Positions 40,986-49,770 are shown, numbered from the stretch's first letter. The stretch: DNA of 64,000 nt from Franzmannia qiaohouensis (GCF_031451695.1 NZ_JARWAM010000001.1:372001-436000), one strand, 5' to 3'. Notes: generated by a model from the letters alone, not told the origin. Numbers and translations are program-made.

Positions 40986-41686
40986 GGGCGCTCCTCCAGC
41001 GGCGTGGTGTCACCTCCCTCGGCTTCGAACTCGGCGCGCGAGATGGCCGTGAAGCGGACCTTGTCGCCGGGGCGCAGCAGCGGCTCGCCGCGCCGCGCGT
41101 GCTCGAACAGCGGCACCGCGGTGCGGCCGAGGATATTCCAGCCGCCGGGTGAGAGCAGCGGGTAAATGGCCGTCTGGCGATCGGCGATGCCGACGCTGCC
41201 GGCGGCGACCTTGTGTCGCGGCGTCTCGAGGCGCGGGGTCGCCAGCGCCTCATCGACCAGCCCCATGAAGCCGTAGCCGGGGGCGAAGCCCAGCGCGAAC
41301 ACGCAGTAGTCGTGGTCGCAGTGGCGCGCGATCAGCGTCTCGACGTCGAGGCCGGCGCGCTTGGCGACCCGCGGCAGCTCCGGACCGACGCTCTCGTCGT
41401 ACCACACCGGGATCTCGTGCAGCCGTCCGGCCTGGGTGTCGGCGGGGGCCAAGCCCTCCAGGGCTTCCAGGCTGCGCGCACGTGCCTCGAGGTGGCCGAG
41501 CCGCTGGCAGTCGTAGTGCACCAGCAGGGTGGTATAGGAGGGCACCAGGTCGATCAGCGCCGCGCCGAAGGCATCGCGCAGGGCGCGGTCGGCGGCCATG
41601 ACCCAGGCCATGTTGCGCTCGTCGATGGTGTCGAACAAGCGCACCATCAGGGCATCCATGGCGGTGGTGTCGATACGTGGCGTCAC
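40982..41686 (-). CDS. pxpB: 5-oxoprolinase subunit B
   Basis: A 234-residue PxpB (KipI/YbgJ) protein. Family blocks are SYTTLLVHYD, the ARHCDHDYCVFALGFAPGYGFMG segment (in part) with the typical GFxPGYxFMG, and TPRHKVAAGSVGIA. It pairs with PxpC. The starts and stops overlap both neighbours by 4 nt (ATGA), so the three subunits are translationally coupled. Confidence 0.93.
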   Translation of the reverse strand: MTPRIDTTAMDALMVRLFDTIDERNMAWVMAADRALRDAFGAALIDLVPSYTTLLVHYDCQRLGHLEARARSLEALEGLAPADTQAGRLHEIPVWYDESVGPELPRVAKRAGLDVETLIARHCDHDYCVFALGFAPGYGFMGLVDEALATPRLETPRHKVAAGSVGIADRQTAIYPLLSPGGWNILGRTAVPLFEHARRGEPLLRPGDKVRFTAISRAEFEAEGGDTTPLEERP

Positions 41687-42435
41687 GCCTGCTCCAGCGC
41701 CTGGAAGGCTTCGCGAATGGCGCGCACCGCGGCCACCGACTCGGGATTGTCACCGTGCACGCAGAGGGTGTCGCTGGGCAGCTGCAGCACGGTGCCATCC
41801 AGGGCGGTGAGCGGCTCGCCCTTGGCCAGCGCCACGGCCTGGGCAACGATGGTCGCCTGATCGTGATGCACGGCGTTCGGCAGGCGCCGCGAGGCGAGGT
41901 GGCCGTTGCCATCATAGGCGCGGTCGGCGAAGGTCTCGAACCAAATCGTCACGCCCATGCGCGCCGCCAGCTCGCGGCTCGGCGCCGGGTCGGCGGTGGA
42001 CATCAGCATCAGCGGCAGGCTGGGGTCGTAGGCGCGTACCGCGCGCATGACGCCCTCGAGCAGCGCCGGGTCGCGGGCCATGTCGTTGTACAGCGCGCCG
42101 TGGGGCTTGATGTAGTGCAGCCGGGTGCCCTCGGCCTGGCAGATGCCGGCCAGCGCACCGACCTGGTAGAGCACCAGGTCTTCGGCCTCGGCGGGCGTAC
42201 AGGCCATCGAGCGGCGGCCGAAGCCCATCAGGTCGGGGTAGCCGGGATGGGCGCCGATGCGCACCCCGTGCTCGGCGGCCAGTGCCACGGTGCGGCGCAT
42301 CACGTGGGGGTCGGAGGCGTGGAAGCCGCAGGCGATGTTGGCACAGTCGACATAGGGCATGGCCTCGGCGTCCATGCCCAGGGTCCAGTTGCCGAAGCTC
42401 TCGCCCATGTCGCAGTTGAGCAGGGGAATGGCCAT
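41683..42435 (-). CDS. pxpA: 5-oxoprolinase subunit A (LamB/YcsF family)
   Basis: A 250-residue PxpA (LamB/YcsF) protein, which provides the ring-opening barrel domain of 5-oxoprolinase. LLNCDMGESFGNW at the N-terminus, the IACGFHASDPHVM segment and HIGAHPGYPD-like VRIGAHPGYPDLMGFGRR are the family's conserved metal/substrate blocks. It is the first gene of pxpABC. The LysR regulator and TRAP transporter for the likely substrate are divergent from it across a 336-nt gap. Confidence 0.94.
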   Translation of the reverse strand: MAIPLLNCDMGESFGNWTLGMDAEAMPYVDCANIACGFHASDPHVMRRTVALAAEHGVRIGAHPGYPDLMGFGRRSMACTPAEAEDLVLYQVGALAGICQAEGTRLHYIKPHGALYNDMARDPALLEGVMRAVRAYDPSLPLMLMSTADPAPSRELAARMGVTIWFETFADRAYDGNGHLASRRLPNAVHHDQATIVAQAVALAKGEPLTALDGTVLQLPSDTLCVHGDNPESVAAVRAIREAFQALEQA

Positions 42436-42771
42436 GAGGGCTCCTGTTATTATTGAAGAAGGTTATCCGGATATGAACACCAATATATGAACTCGACTCC
42501 TCGAGTGCCAATCGTTTTTGGCGATATTGAATATCGGCAGCTTCTATCATGTTGTTATTAGGTGGAAAAATGGTTGACGTCGCGGTACGAGAGGATTATC
42601 AATTAACTAGCGTGCGTGCTTACAACATCAATAACAGGCGCTAATCGCGGAGCGCTGTCGGCATCAACAAAAGCTTCCGCTTGTTTAGCGCTATTCCTGG
42701 GGTGAAAGATGAATTCGATAGCCATTCCTGTTCCACTTTTGGCTCCAAGGGCCTGAGTCGAGATCGGCCAT
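42436..42771. promoter_or_regulatory. Divergent control region between pxpA and the LysR/TRAP genes
   Basis: This 336-nt AT-rich gap has no supported gene. It holds a 10-bp palindrome TATCCGGATA (42464-42473) and a stronger dyad CGATATT-G-AATATCG (42522-42536), plausible LysR-type sites for divergent control. The segment nearest the LysR start has no clear promoter that I can name. Confidence 0.5.
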
Positions 42772-43746
42772 ATGCTCGATTTCAAGGAGCTCGAAGCCTT
42801 CGTCTGGGCGGTAAAGCTAGGCTCATTTCGCAAGGCAGCGGCCCGGCTTCACCTGACGCAACCGTCCGTCTCCGAGCGTATTTCACGCCTGGAGAGCACG
42901 GTGGGCGAGCTGCTGTTGGAGCGCTCGATGCGCCCTATTCAGCCCACAATGCGTGGACGCGAGTTCTTTCTTCACGCCGAGCGGATGCTCGAACAGCGCG
43001 ATGAAGCCATGGCCCTTTTCGACACCGGTGACGACTTCTCGGCGCCGCTTCGGCTAGGCACCATCGAGACCATTGCCCACAGCTGGTTTCCCGATTTCAT
43101 GCGCCAACTTACCGAGCGCTATCCGCGGCTGACCATCGAGTTGACGGTCGACTACTCGCCGGCGGTCAATCGTCGCCTGATCAATAACGAGCTGGATATT
43201 CTATTGGCAATGAATGGCTATCTGCCGGCTGAACAGATCGACCAGATGCCGCTCAATCCTTATGAAATGGGCATGTTCGTATCGCCACAGCAGGCGAAAA
43301 AGCTCGGTGCTACGCCCGGCGATTGGGTGGCCAGCCTGCCGTTCATTTCCTTCGGAAAGAAGGCCCGGCCCTATGAAGAGCTGGTCGACTATCTTACCGA
43401 TCAGGGGTTGGATAGCCCGCGTATTCACAGCGTCAACACGCTGATGACCATCGTGCGGATGACCATGGAGGGGCTGGGCATCGGTGCCCTGCCGGTGGCT
43501 ACGGTACTCGACGAGTGGCGGCGCGGTGATCTATACCGCCTGGCGCTGCCGGACCCGCTGCCGGCCATGCACTACGATGTAATCTGGCGCCAGGCCAATC
43601 ATCCACGCTTCTGTCGCGGCGTCGGCCAACTGGCGCAGCAGTGCGCTGCGGCCTATGCCGAGGGTCGTCGCGAGGACATGGCGGACCCCGCCTTCGCGGT
43701 ACGCTGGGTGCATCCCGCCCCGGCGTCCATTATCCACCCAGAATGA
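42772..43746 (+). CDS. LysR-family regulator of the 5-oxoproline module
   Basis: A 324-residue LysR-type regulator. The helix-turn-helix is visible in GSFRKAAARLHLTQPSVSERIS, shown as the central part, with the effector-binding domain from residue 90 (SAPLRLGTIE). It lies divergent from pxpA and 26 nt before the TRAP binding-protein gene, on the same strand as the TRAP genes. The probable effector is 5-oxoproline or glutamate; this is by context only. The C-terminal tail of about 30 residues is longer than usual. Confidence 0.88.
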   Translation: MLDFKELEAFVWAVKLGSFRKAAARLHLTQPSVSERISRLESTVGELLLERSMRPIQPTMRGREFFLHAERMLEQRDEAMALFDTGDDFSAPLRLGTIETIAHSWFPDFMRQLTERYPRLTIELTVDYSPAVNRRLINNELDILLAMNGYLPAEQIDQMPLNPYEMGMFVSPQQAKKLGATPGDWVASLPFISFGKKARPYEELVDYLTDQGLDSPRIHSVNTLMTIVRMTMEGLGIGALPVATVLDEWRRGDLYRLALPDPLPAMHYDVIWRQANHPRFCRGVGQLAQQCAAAYAEGRREDMADPAFAVRWVHPAPASIIHPE

Positions 43747-43772
43747 CCATCAACGTGAACAAGAGGTCTTTT

Positions 43773-44765
43773 ATGATGCGCAAGACAATCGCTACCCCGC
43801 TGCTGCTGGTCACCGCTTGCAGCCTGGCCGCGGCGGCTACCGCCCAGGCCGCCGAATGGACCATGGCCACGCCCTACGGCGATGCCAGCTTCCACACCCA
43901 GAACACCAAGCAGTTCGCCGAGGATGTAGCCGAGGCCACCGACGGTGAATTGACCATCAACGTGCACAGCGGCGGCTCGCTGGTTGCCCACGGCGAGATC
44001 AAGCCGTCGGTGCGGCGCGGCACCATCGAGGCCGGCGAGGTGTTCATGTCGGTGCTCTCCAACGACGATCCGATCTTCGAGGTCGACACCCTGCCTGGGG
44101 TGGCCGGCAGCTACGACGAGGCCTTCGCGCTGTGGGAAGCCACCAAGCCGTTGATCACCGAGCTGTTCGCCGCGGAGGGCATCATGCCGCTCTACGCCGT
44201 GTCCTGGCCGGCCCAGGGCATCTACACTGCCGACGAGCTGACCGACCCTGAGCAGTTCGAAGGTTTGCGAGTGCGGGCGCCCAACATCAACACCCAGCGC
44301 TTCGTGCAGAACCTCGGCGGCAATCCCACCGAGACCGAGGAGTCGGACATTCCCACCGCCTTCAGCACCGGACGCGTGGACGCCATGATCACGTCGGTCT
44401 CCACCGGCAACTCGATGACCGCCTGGGACTACGTCGATCACTACACCGACGCTAACCTGTGGCTGCCCAAGAACATCATCTTCATCAACCAGCGCGCCTT
44501 CGACCGCCTCGACGAGGCGACCCAGGAAGCGGTGCTCGAGGCCGCGGCACGCGCCGAAGAGCGTGGCTGGCAGATGAGCCGTGAGGATGGCGATAACAGC
44601 GCCGCGGTGCTCGAGGAGAACGGTATCACCATCTCCGAGCCCAATGAGGCGGTTGCCGCAGCGCTGCAGGCGGCCGGCGATCAGCTGTTCGAGGACTGGC
44701 TGGAGCGCGCCAGCGATGAGGCCCAGCAGGTGCTGGAAGAGTATCGAGCCGGGCTCGACAACTAA
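43773..44765 (+). CDS. dctP: TRAP transporter substrate-binding protein (DctP), likely for 5-oxoproline
   Basis: A 330-residue periplasmic DctP protein. Its signal peptide (1-27) ends near TAQAAEW, and the mature part has the DctP blocks SFHTQNTKQFAEDV and LRVRAPNINTQRFVQNLGGNPTE (the latter in part), which include the conserved Arg that binds the carboxylate. It captures an organic acid for sodium-driven uptake. A pyroglutamic-acid-binding DctP subfamily has been described from Bordetella pertussis, and the pxpABC neighbours make that ligand likely here. The start has AAGAGGTC upstream. It is followed by an intercistronic stem-loop and the membrane subunits. Confidence 0.9.
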   Translation: MMRKTIATPLLLVTACSLAAAATAQAAEWTMATPYGDASFHTQNTKQFAEDVAEATDGELTINVHSGGSLVAHGEIKPSVRRGTIEAGEVFMSVLSNDDPIFEVDTLPGVAGSYDEAFALWEATKPLITELFAAEGIMPLYAVSWPAQGIYTADELTDPEQFEGLRVRAPNINTQRFVQNLGGNPTETEESDIPTAFSTGRVDAMITSVSTGNSMTAWDYVDHYTDANLWLPKNIIFINQRAFDRLDEATQEAVLEAAARAEERGWQMSREDGDNSAAVLEENGITISEPNEAVAAALQAAGDQLFEDWLERASDEAQQVLEEYRAGLDN

Positions 44766-44776
44766 GCCTGCCCGCG

Positions 44777-44801
44777 GGGGCAGCGGTGCTGCCGCTGCCC
44801 C
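44777..44801 (+). terminator. Intercistronic stem-loop after dctP
   Basis: A 10-bp perfect GC stem (GGGGCAGCGG with CCGCTGCCCC, loop of 5) begins 11 nt after the dctP stop. No T-run follows. It is like the hairpin after the binding-protein gene at 36195, and is likely to shield the abundant binding-protein mRNA or reduce expression of the membrane subunits. Confidence 0.6.
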
Positions 44802-44833
44802 GTCTCGCCCACGCACTCATCGAGACTGCGACC

Positions 44834-45397
44834 ATGACCTTCAAATTCGACAAGCTCTACCGCCTCGGGGCCTGGGGCGCGGCGGCGTGCATGGTGACGA
44901 TCTGCACCCTGGTCGCGCTGCAGGTCGCCTTTCGCGTGGTCGACGCGCTGCTGGTGCTGGTCGGCCTGCGCCGGCTGGGGCTGAGCATCACCGGGGTCTC
45001 CGAGATCGCCGCCTACCTGCTGGTCGGCGCCACCTTCCTCGGCCTGGCCTACACCTTCGTCCATCACGCGCACATCCGCGTGACCCTGCTGATCTCGCGA
45101 CTGCCCTCGGCCATACGCGTGTGGTTCGAGGTGTTCGGCCTGATCGTGGCCCTGGCGATCAGCCTGCTGCTGGGCTATGGCCTGATCGAGCTGGCCCGCG
45201 AGAGCCTGCAGTACAACGACGTCTCCTCGGGGTTCCTGTCGATCCCGCTGTGGATTCCCCAGACGGTGCTGGCGACCAGCGTGGGGCTGCTGTGCCTGGC
45301 GCTAGCCGAAGCCCTGCTGATGGCGCTGCGCATCGCCGCCCGCGACCCCGCGAGCTTTCGCGAAGCCACCGCCACCGACGACAGCGAGGTGCGCTGA
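44834..45397 (+). CDS. dctQ: TRAP transporter small permease (DctQ)
   Basis: A 187-residue inner-membrane protein with four predicted helices, as for DctQ, the small subunit that supports the DctM carrier. The conserved ISEIAAYLLVGATFLGLAY-type segment and the HHAHIRVTLL motif are visible. I chose ATG 44834 over an earlier in-frame codon whose residues lie in the hairpin. It lies 68 nt after dctP and 30 nt before dctM. Confidence 0.88.
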   Translation: MTFKFDKLYRLGAWGAAACMVTICTLVALQVAFRVVDALLVLVGLRRLGLSITGVSEIAAYLLVGATFLGLAYTFVHHAHIRVTLLISRLPSAIRVWFEVFGLIVALAISLLLGYGLIELARESLQYNDVSSGFLSIPLWIPQTVLATSVGLLCLALAEALLMALRIAARDPASFREATATDDSEVR

Positions 45398-45427
45398 GCC
45401 CATGCCCGCTAATCTGGAGACACTCAC

Positions 45428-46732
45428 GTGCTGATACTGAGCCTGGCTACCATCATCACCCTGGCGGTGCTGCTCGGCAGCGGGGTGTGGATCGCCTTCG
45501 CGCTGATCGGCACCGCCTGGGTCGCGCTGGAATTCTTCAGCCCCTTCTCGCCGGGGCCGATCCTCGCCTCGGACTTTTGGGGTGCCAGCTACGGCTGGGA
45601 TCTCACCGCCTTGCCGATGTTCATCTGGATGGGCGAGATCCTGTTCCGCTCGGGGCTCGCCGACAACATGTTCCGCGGCCTGTCGCCGTGGCTCAACCGC
45701 GTGCCCGGTCGGCTGCTGCACACCAATATCATTGGCAGCGGCATGTTTGCCGCGGTCTGCGGCTCATCGGCGGCGACCTGCGCCACGGTGGGCAAGATGA
45801 CGCTACCGGAGCTGGAGCGGCGCGGCTACGACAGCAACATGGCCATCGGCACCCTGGCCAGCGCCTCGACCCTGGGGCTGCTGATCCCGCCGTCGATCGT
45901 GCTGATCGTCTACGGCGTGGTCACCGAGCAGTCGATCTCGCGGCTGTTCATGGCCGGCATCGGCCCGGGGCTGATGATCCTGGCGCTGTTCATGGGCTAT
46001 CTGGTGCTGTGGTCGCTGCTCAAGGGTAACCGCGAGGGTCGCACCGGCTACGACGAGTCGTCGATGCGCTTCATCGACAAGCTGCGCAACACCTGGGCGC
46101 TGGTGCCGATCCTGCTGCTGATCGGCGGCATCATCGTGTCGATCTACGGCGGGCTGGCCTCGCCCACCGAGGCCGCGGCGGTGGGCGTGGTGCTGTCCAT
46201 CGTGATTGCACGCCTTACCGGCAGCTTCGACATGGCCACCCTCAAGGACTCGCTGTTCGCGGCGGTGCGCACGGCCTGCATGATCGCCTTCATCATTGCC
46301 GGCGCCTCCTTCCTGACCTCGGCAATGGGATTCACCCAGGTGCCGATGCAGCTGGCCCGCACCATCGGTGAGATGGGGCTGTCGCCGGCCATGCTGCTGA
46401 TCATGCTGACCCTGCTGCTGCTGGTGATGGGCTGCTTCCTCGACGGTATCTCGCTGATCCTGCTGGTCACCGCCATTCTGATGCCGCTGGTGAGTGCCGC
46501 CGGCTTCGACCTGATCTGGTTCGGGATCTACCTGGTGGTGGTGGTGGAGATGTCGCAGATCACGCCGCCGGTGGGCTTCAACCTGTTCGTGATCCAGGGC
46601 CTCACCGGCAAGGATATTGTCACTATTACCAAGGCCACGCTGCCGTTCTTCCTGCTGATGCTGCTGTCCATCGTGCTGATGTACCTGTTCCCGGAGATCG
46701 CCCTGCATCTGCCCCAGGCGATGAACCGCTGA
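45428..46732 (+). CDS. dctM: TRAP transporter large permease (DctM)
   Basis: A 434-residue inner-membrane carrier with about 12 helices, the transporting subunit of a TRAP system. Family blocks are GSGMFAAVCGSSAATCATVGKM, shown in part, the PPSIVLIVYG and ITPPVGFNLFVIQ motifs. GTG 45428 has GGAG 8 nt upstream. With dctP and dctQ it makes a complete TRAP transporter, downstream of the LysR gene. It converges with the 190-residue exported-protein gene, with 7 nt between stops. Confidence 0.93.
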   Translation: MLILSLATIITLAVLLGSGVWIAFALIGTAWVALEFFSPFSPGPILASDFWGASYGWDLTALPMFIWMGEILFRSGLADNMFRGLSPWLNRVPGRLLHTNIIGSGMFAAVCGSSAATCATVGKMTLPELERRGYDSNMAIGTLASASTLGLLIPPSIVLIVYGVVTEQSISRLFMAGIGPGLMILALFMGYLVLWSLLKGNREGRTGYDESSMRFIDKLRNTWALVPILLLIGGIIVSIYGGLASPTEAAAVGVVLSIVIARLTGSFDMATLKDSLFAAVRTACMIAFIIAGASFLTSAMGFTQVPMQLARTIGEMGLSPAMLLIMLTLLLLVMGCFLDGISLILLVTAILMPLVSAAGFDLIWFGIYLVVVVEMSQITPPVGFNLFVIQGLTGKDIVTITKATLPFFLLMLLSIVLMYLFPEIALHLPQAMNR

Positions 46733-46739
46733 CAGGCGC

Positions 46740-47312
46740 CTAGTCGAAGAAGTCCTGCGGCTGCTGGCTGGTGCGACGGCACTGGTCGGCAGCCAGCGGC
46801 AGGGCCTGGTCGGCGCCGTACAGGCTGAACTCCATGTACCAGTAGTTTTCCTCTTCGCCCTCGAAGCGCAGCCGCATCACCTCACCGCGGCGCATCTCAC
46901 GCAGCAGCTCGGCCTGATCCTCGACGTAGAAGCGCGCATAGAAGCCGTCGTCGCCGGCGCGGGTGGCGAACTCGGCGGCGGCGTTATGCGTTTGCAGGCG
47001 GTCGATGCGGATCTCGGTGGGCGCCAGGTTGACCACTTCATCCCGCTCCTGGGTCTCCTCGAGCGTGACGCGCATCTGCAGGTCCGGCAGGTCGCAGACC
47101 CCCGCTGGGTAGTTCACCGCCAGATAGGCGTCGCTGTAGTCGCTGGCGTTGAGGGCGCGATACACGCGCTGCTCGCCGTCGCCGAGGGTCGCCACGGCCC
47201 AGGCATCGATCACCTGCAGGCGTTCGTCGACGAGGTCGGCGCTGGCAGCGCCGCCGAGTGGCAGCAGGGTAAGCAGGAGGGCGGCCGATAAAGAGGCGGT
47301 AGAGCGGGGCAT
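46740..47312 (-). CDS. Exported hypothetical protein
   Basis: A 190-residue exported protein without a recognised family. The signal peptide (about 1-25) ends near GAASADL; the mature part is acidic with few Cys residues and probably forms a beta-rich periplasmic domain. ATG 47312 has AGGAA 6 nt upstream; longer frames upstream are not supported. It lies between dctM and the chemoreceptor gene, divergent from the latter across a 224-nt gap. The function is unknown. Confidence 0.7.
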   Translation of the reverse strand: MPRSTASLSAALLLTLLPLGGAASADLVDERLQVIDAWAVATLGDGEQRVYRALNASDYSDAYLAVNYPAGVCDLPDLQMRVTLEETQERDEVVNLAPTEIRIDRLQTHNAAAEFATRAGDDGFYARFYVEDQAELLREMRRGEVMRLRFEGEEENYWYMEFSLYGADQALPLAADQCRRTSQQPQDFFD

Positions 47313-47411
47313 GGCGGGTTCCTGGGGTGGTGAGCTGCAGTCGGCAGAAGAGTACCAGAATCGCCAATCGGCAGCCCAGCGCAGGTTGGGAAGTGTAACG
47401 GGCGTAAAAAT

Positions 47412-47525
47412 TTGTACAGCTTGCAGGTAAAATTGTACAAGACTTCTTTGTTCGTATAGCTTTGTACAGGCGTTCGCTCCTCGTGCGCCACAAGACCGAC
47501 GCCAGACCCCGATAACATTGTACAA
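47412..47525. promoter_or_regulatory. Four TTGTACA repeats upstream of the chemoreceptor gene
   Basis: TTGTACA occurs at 47412 and 47462 and TTGTACAA at 47433 and 47518, all within 114 nt, in the 224-nt gap between divergent genes. The unit is itself palindromic and so reads the same on both strands. It could be bound by a dimeric regulator controlling either gene. A CCCGATAAC segment (47507-47515) resembles a sigma-28 -10 element, but no matching -35 is seen. Confidence 0.5.
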
Positions 47526-47536
47526 GGAATGCCGCC

Positions 47537-49237
47537 ATGCAGGGCCGCCTCTCTCTCCTCAAAGGTCGCAGCATCAAGACTCGTCTGCTCGCCTGCTTCA
47601 CCGTCATCATCGTGCTGATGATCGCCCTGACCGCCGTTGGCGTCGGGCAGGTCAACAGCATCGACCGCAGCCTGACCGTCATCAACGATGTCAATGGAGA
47701 GAAGCAGCGTCACGCCATCGACTTCCGCGGCAGCGTGCACGATCGTGCCATCGCCCTGCGTGACGTCACCCTGGTCGACAGCAGCGCCGCGCTGGAAACC
47801 GCGCTGGGTGAGATCGCCAGCCTCGAGGCGGACTATCAGCAGGCCGCGGCCAGCATGGCCAGCATGTTCGCCAACCGCGACGATATCACCGCCGAAGAGC
47901 GTGCCGCCCTGGCCGACATCGAGGCCGTCGAGGCGCGCACCATGCCGCTGGTCGAGGCGGTGGTCGAGCGTCGCCTCGAGGGCGATATCAGCGGTGCCCG
48001 CGAGCTGCTGCTCGAGCAGGCCAGCCCGGCGTTCAGTGCCTGGTTGGCCAGCATCAACACCTTCATCGACCTGCAGGAGAGCATGAACGGCGCCGAAGCC
48101 AGTGCCGCCCGCGACCTGGCCGGTGGCTTCCAGATCCTGATGCTGGTGCTGTGCGGCGGGGCGGTGATCATCGCGCTGCTGCTGGCTGCTCGCCTGACCC
48201 GCCAGCTGCTGCGCGAGCTGGGCGCCGAGCCCCATGAAGTGCGCGCCTTCGCCGAAGCCGTGGGGCGCGGTGAGCTGGTCAACACCCGCCGGCTGGGCAA
48301 GCATGACAGCCGCAGCATCATGGCCAGCCTGGTGACCATGTCCCAGCAGCTGCAGCGCACCGTCTACAGCGTGCGCCAGGCCGCCGAAGAAGTGGCAAGC
48401 AACAGCGAGCAGATCGCCGAGGGCAACAACGAACTGGCGTCGCGCACCGAACAGCAGGCCAGCGCGCTGACCGAAACCGCGACCGCCATGGAGCAGCTCA
48501 GCAGTAGCGTCAAGCTGAATGCCGATAACGCCCGCCAGGCCGACCAGCTGGCCGCTAGCGCTACCCGCGTCGCCGGCGAAGGCGGCGAGTCGGTGCAGCA
48601 GCTGGTTGCCACCATGCAGGAGATCCGCGAAAGCTCGCGGGAGGTCTCGGAGATCATCAGCATGATCGACGGCATTGCCTTCCAGACCAATATCCTGGCC
48701 CTCAACGCGTCGGTGGAAGCGGCGCGGGCCGGCGAGCACGGTCGCGGCTTTGCGGTGGTTGCCAGCGAAGTGCGCAACCTGGCCCAGCGCAGCGCCGAAT
48801 CCGCCAAGCAGATCGAAGCGCTGATCTCGGCCAACGTCGAACGCATCGAACAGGGGGCCGAGCTGGCCGGTGACACCGGTCGCAGCACCCAGGAGATCAT
48901 CGCCGCCATCGACAAGGTGACCCAGTACGTCAGCGAGATCAGCCACGCCACCGCCGAGCAGAGCGTCGGCGTGACCCAGGCCGGCCAAGCGGTCTCCGAG
49001 ATGGATCACGTCACCCAGCAGAATGCCGGCCTGGTATCGGAGAGCGCCAGCGCCGCCGGCAACCTTCGCCAGCAGGCGCGGCGCCTGGTCGACGCGGTGG
49101 CGGTGTTCACCCTCGACGCGGCGAGCGACCGGCAGCCTGGTGGCCACGCCGCCGCTGAGGCCCCGGCGTCACCGCTGGCCGCGGCGCCGCGCAGCACCGT
49201 GCCGGGCCGGCCGCTGTTGGCCTCGCGCATGCGCTGA
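47537..49237 (+). CDS. Methyl-accepting chemotaxis protein
   Basis: A 566-residue chemoreceptor. Helix TM1 is near residues 16-37, a periplasmic helical-bundle sensor (about 38-190) follows, TM2 is near 192-213, then a HAMP-like region and the long cytoplasmic coiled coil. The conserved signalling tip is IDGIAFQTNILALNASVEAA, followed by the GRGFAVVASEVRNLAQRSA segment. The C-terminus lacks the NWETF-type CheR/CheB docking pentapeptide. The ligand is unknown. The sensor looks like a Tar/Tsr-type four-helix bundle. It lies upstream of a stem-loop and a lipoprotein gene. Confidence 0.92.
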   Translation: MQGRLSLLKGRSIKTRLLACFTVIIVLMIALTAVGVGQVNSIDRSLTVINDVNGEKQRHAIDFRGSVHDRAIALRDVTLVDSSAALETALGEIASLEADYQQAAASMASMFANRDDITAEERAALADIEAVEARTMPLVEAVVERRLEGDISGARELLLEQASPAFSAWLASINTFIDLQESMNGAEASAARDLAGGFQILMLVLCGGAVIIALLLAARLTRQLLRELGAEPHEVRAFAEAVGRGELVNTRRLGKHDSRSIMASLVTMSQQLQRTVYSVRQAAEEVASNSEQIAEGNNELASRTEQQASALTETATAMEQLSSSVKLNADNARQADQLAASATRVAGEGGESVQQLVATMQEIRESSREVSEIISMIDGIAFQTNILALNASVEAARAGEHGRGFAVVASEVRNLAQRSAESAKQIEALISANVERIEQGAELAGDTGRSTQEIIAAIDKVTQYVSEISHATAEQSVGVTQAGQAVSEMDHVTQQNAGLVSESASAAGNLRQQARRLVDAVAVFTLDAASDRQPGGHAAAEAPASPLAAAPRSTVPGRPLLASRMR

Positions 49238-49256
49238 GAGAACCCACGGTCCAAAC

Positions 49257-49280
49257 GCGGGAGCCATTTGCGGCTCCCGC
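49257..49280 (+). terminator. Stem-loop terminator after the chemoreceptor gene
   Basis: A 9-bp stem GCGGGAGCC with GGCTCCCGC and loop ATTTGC lies 20 nt after the stop, followed by TGTCGTTATT. The T-content is modest but the position fits a terminator. Confidence 0.6.
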
Positions 49281-49317
49281 TGTCGTTATTAGAGTGTACC
49301 CCCGAGAGGAGAGCCAT

Positions 49318-49770
49318 ATGCGATCCACTACCTCGAGCAGGCCTTCGACGATGCCCCTGAGCGGACTGATCATCATGGCGCTGCTACTGTTGGCGGGCTG
49401 CGCCGCCTCGGCACCTCACGAGCAGCACGCCATTACCCTGCAGGACGGTGACGAGGTCGAGATCGTCTCGGCCGGCGCGCGCTACTTCACCTTTACCCTG
49501 GATAGCCCCGCCAACGTCGTGCTCGAAAGCCACACCCATGCCGGCCAGCAGACCCAGGTGATTCCCAATGCCCGGTTGCTGGATGCCGAGGGCAACCAGG
49601 TCGCCCGCGACTGGGACGGTGGCCGCGGACACAACTTTCGCCTCGAGCAGCGGCTCGAGCCGGGGGTGTGGTTCCTGCACGTGATGAACCCCTTCGCCTG
49701 TAACGGCGAGCAGCGCTGCAGCGATCTCGACTATCGCTATCGCGTCAGCCTCGATGTCTCTCCCGACTGA
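49318..49770 (+). CDS. Hypothetical lipoprotein
   Basis: A 150-residue lipoprotein. A basic N-terminus, a hydrophobic core (about 14-27) and the lipobox LLAGC are visible; the Cys is near residue 28. The mature part is mostly beta-strand-forming (DEVEIVSAGARYFTFTL) and has one more Cys pair (CNGEQRC). ATG 49318 has GAGAGGAGAG upstream. It probably sits in the outer membrane, since Ala, not Asp, follows the Cys. It precedes the Zur-like box and the GTPase gene. The function is unknown. Confidence 0.75.
   Translation: MRSTTSSRPSTMPLSGLIIMALLLLAGCAASAPHEQHAITLQDGDEVEIVSAGARYFTFTLDSPANVVLESHTHAGQQTQVIPNARLLDAEGNQVARDWDGGRGHNFRLEQRLEPGVWFLHVMNPFACNGEQRCSDLDYRYRVSLDVSPD

Noticed and set aside
42436..42771. 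Small gene in the pxpA-LysR gap
   Set aside because: A short minus-strand frame (42603-42833) exists, but it has no ribosome-binding site and overlaps the LysR start. The gap looks regulatory.
47506..47516. Sigma-28 (FliA) promoter before the chemoreceptor
   Set aside because: CCCGATAAC fits the -10 element, but no TAAAGTTT-like -35 lies at the required distance. It is mentioned only as a weak possibility.
47210..49147. A 645-codon minus-strand open frame opposite the chemoreceptor gene
   Set aside because: The plus-strand gene has full chemoreceptor motifs. The antisense frame is a by-product of its codon bias and has no recognisable protein features.
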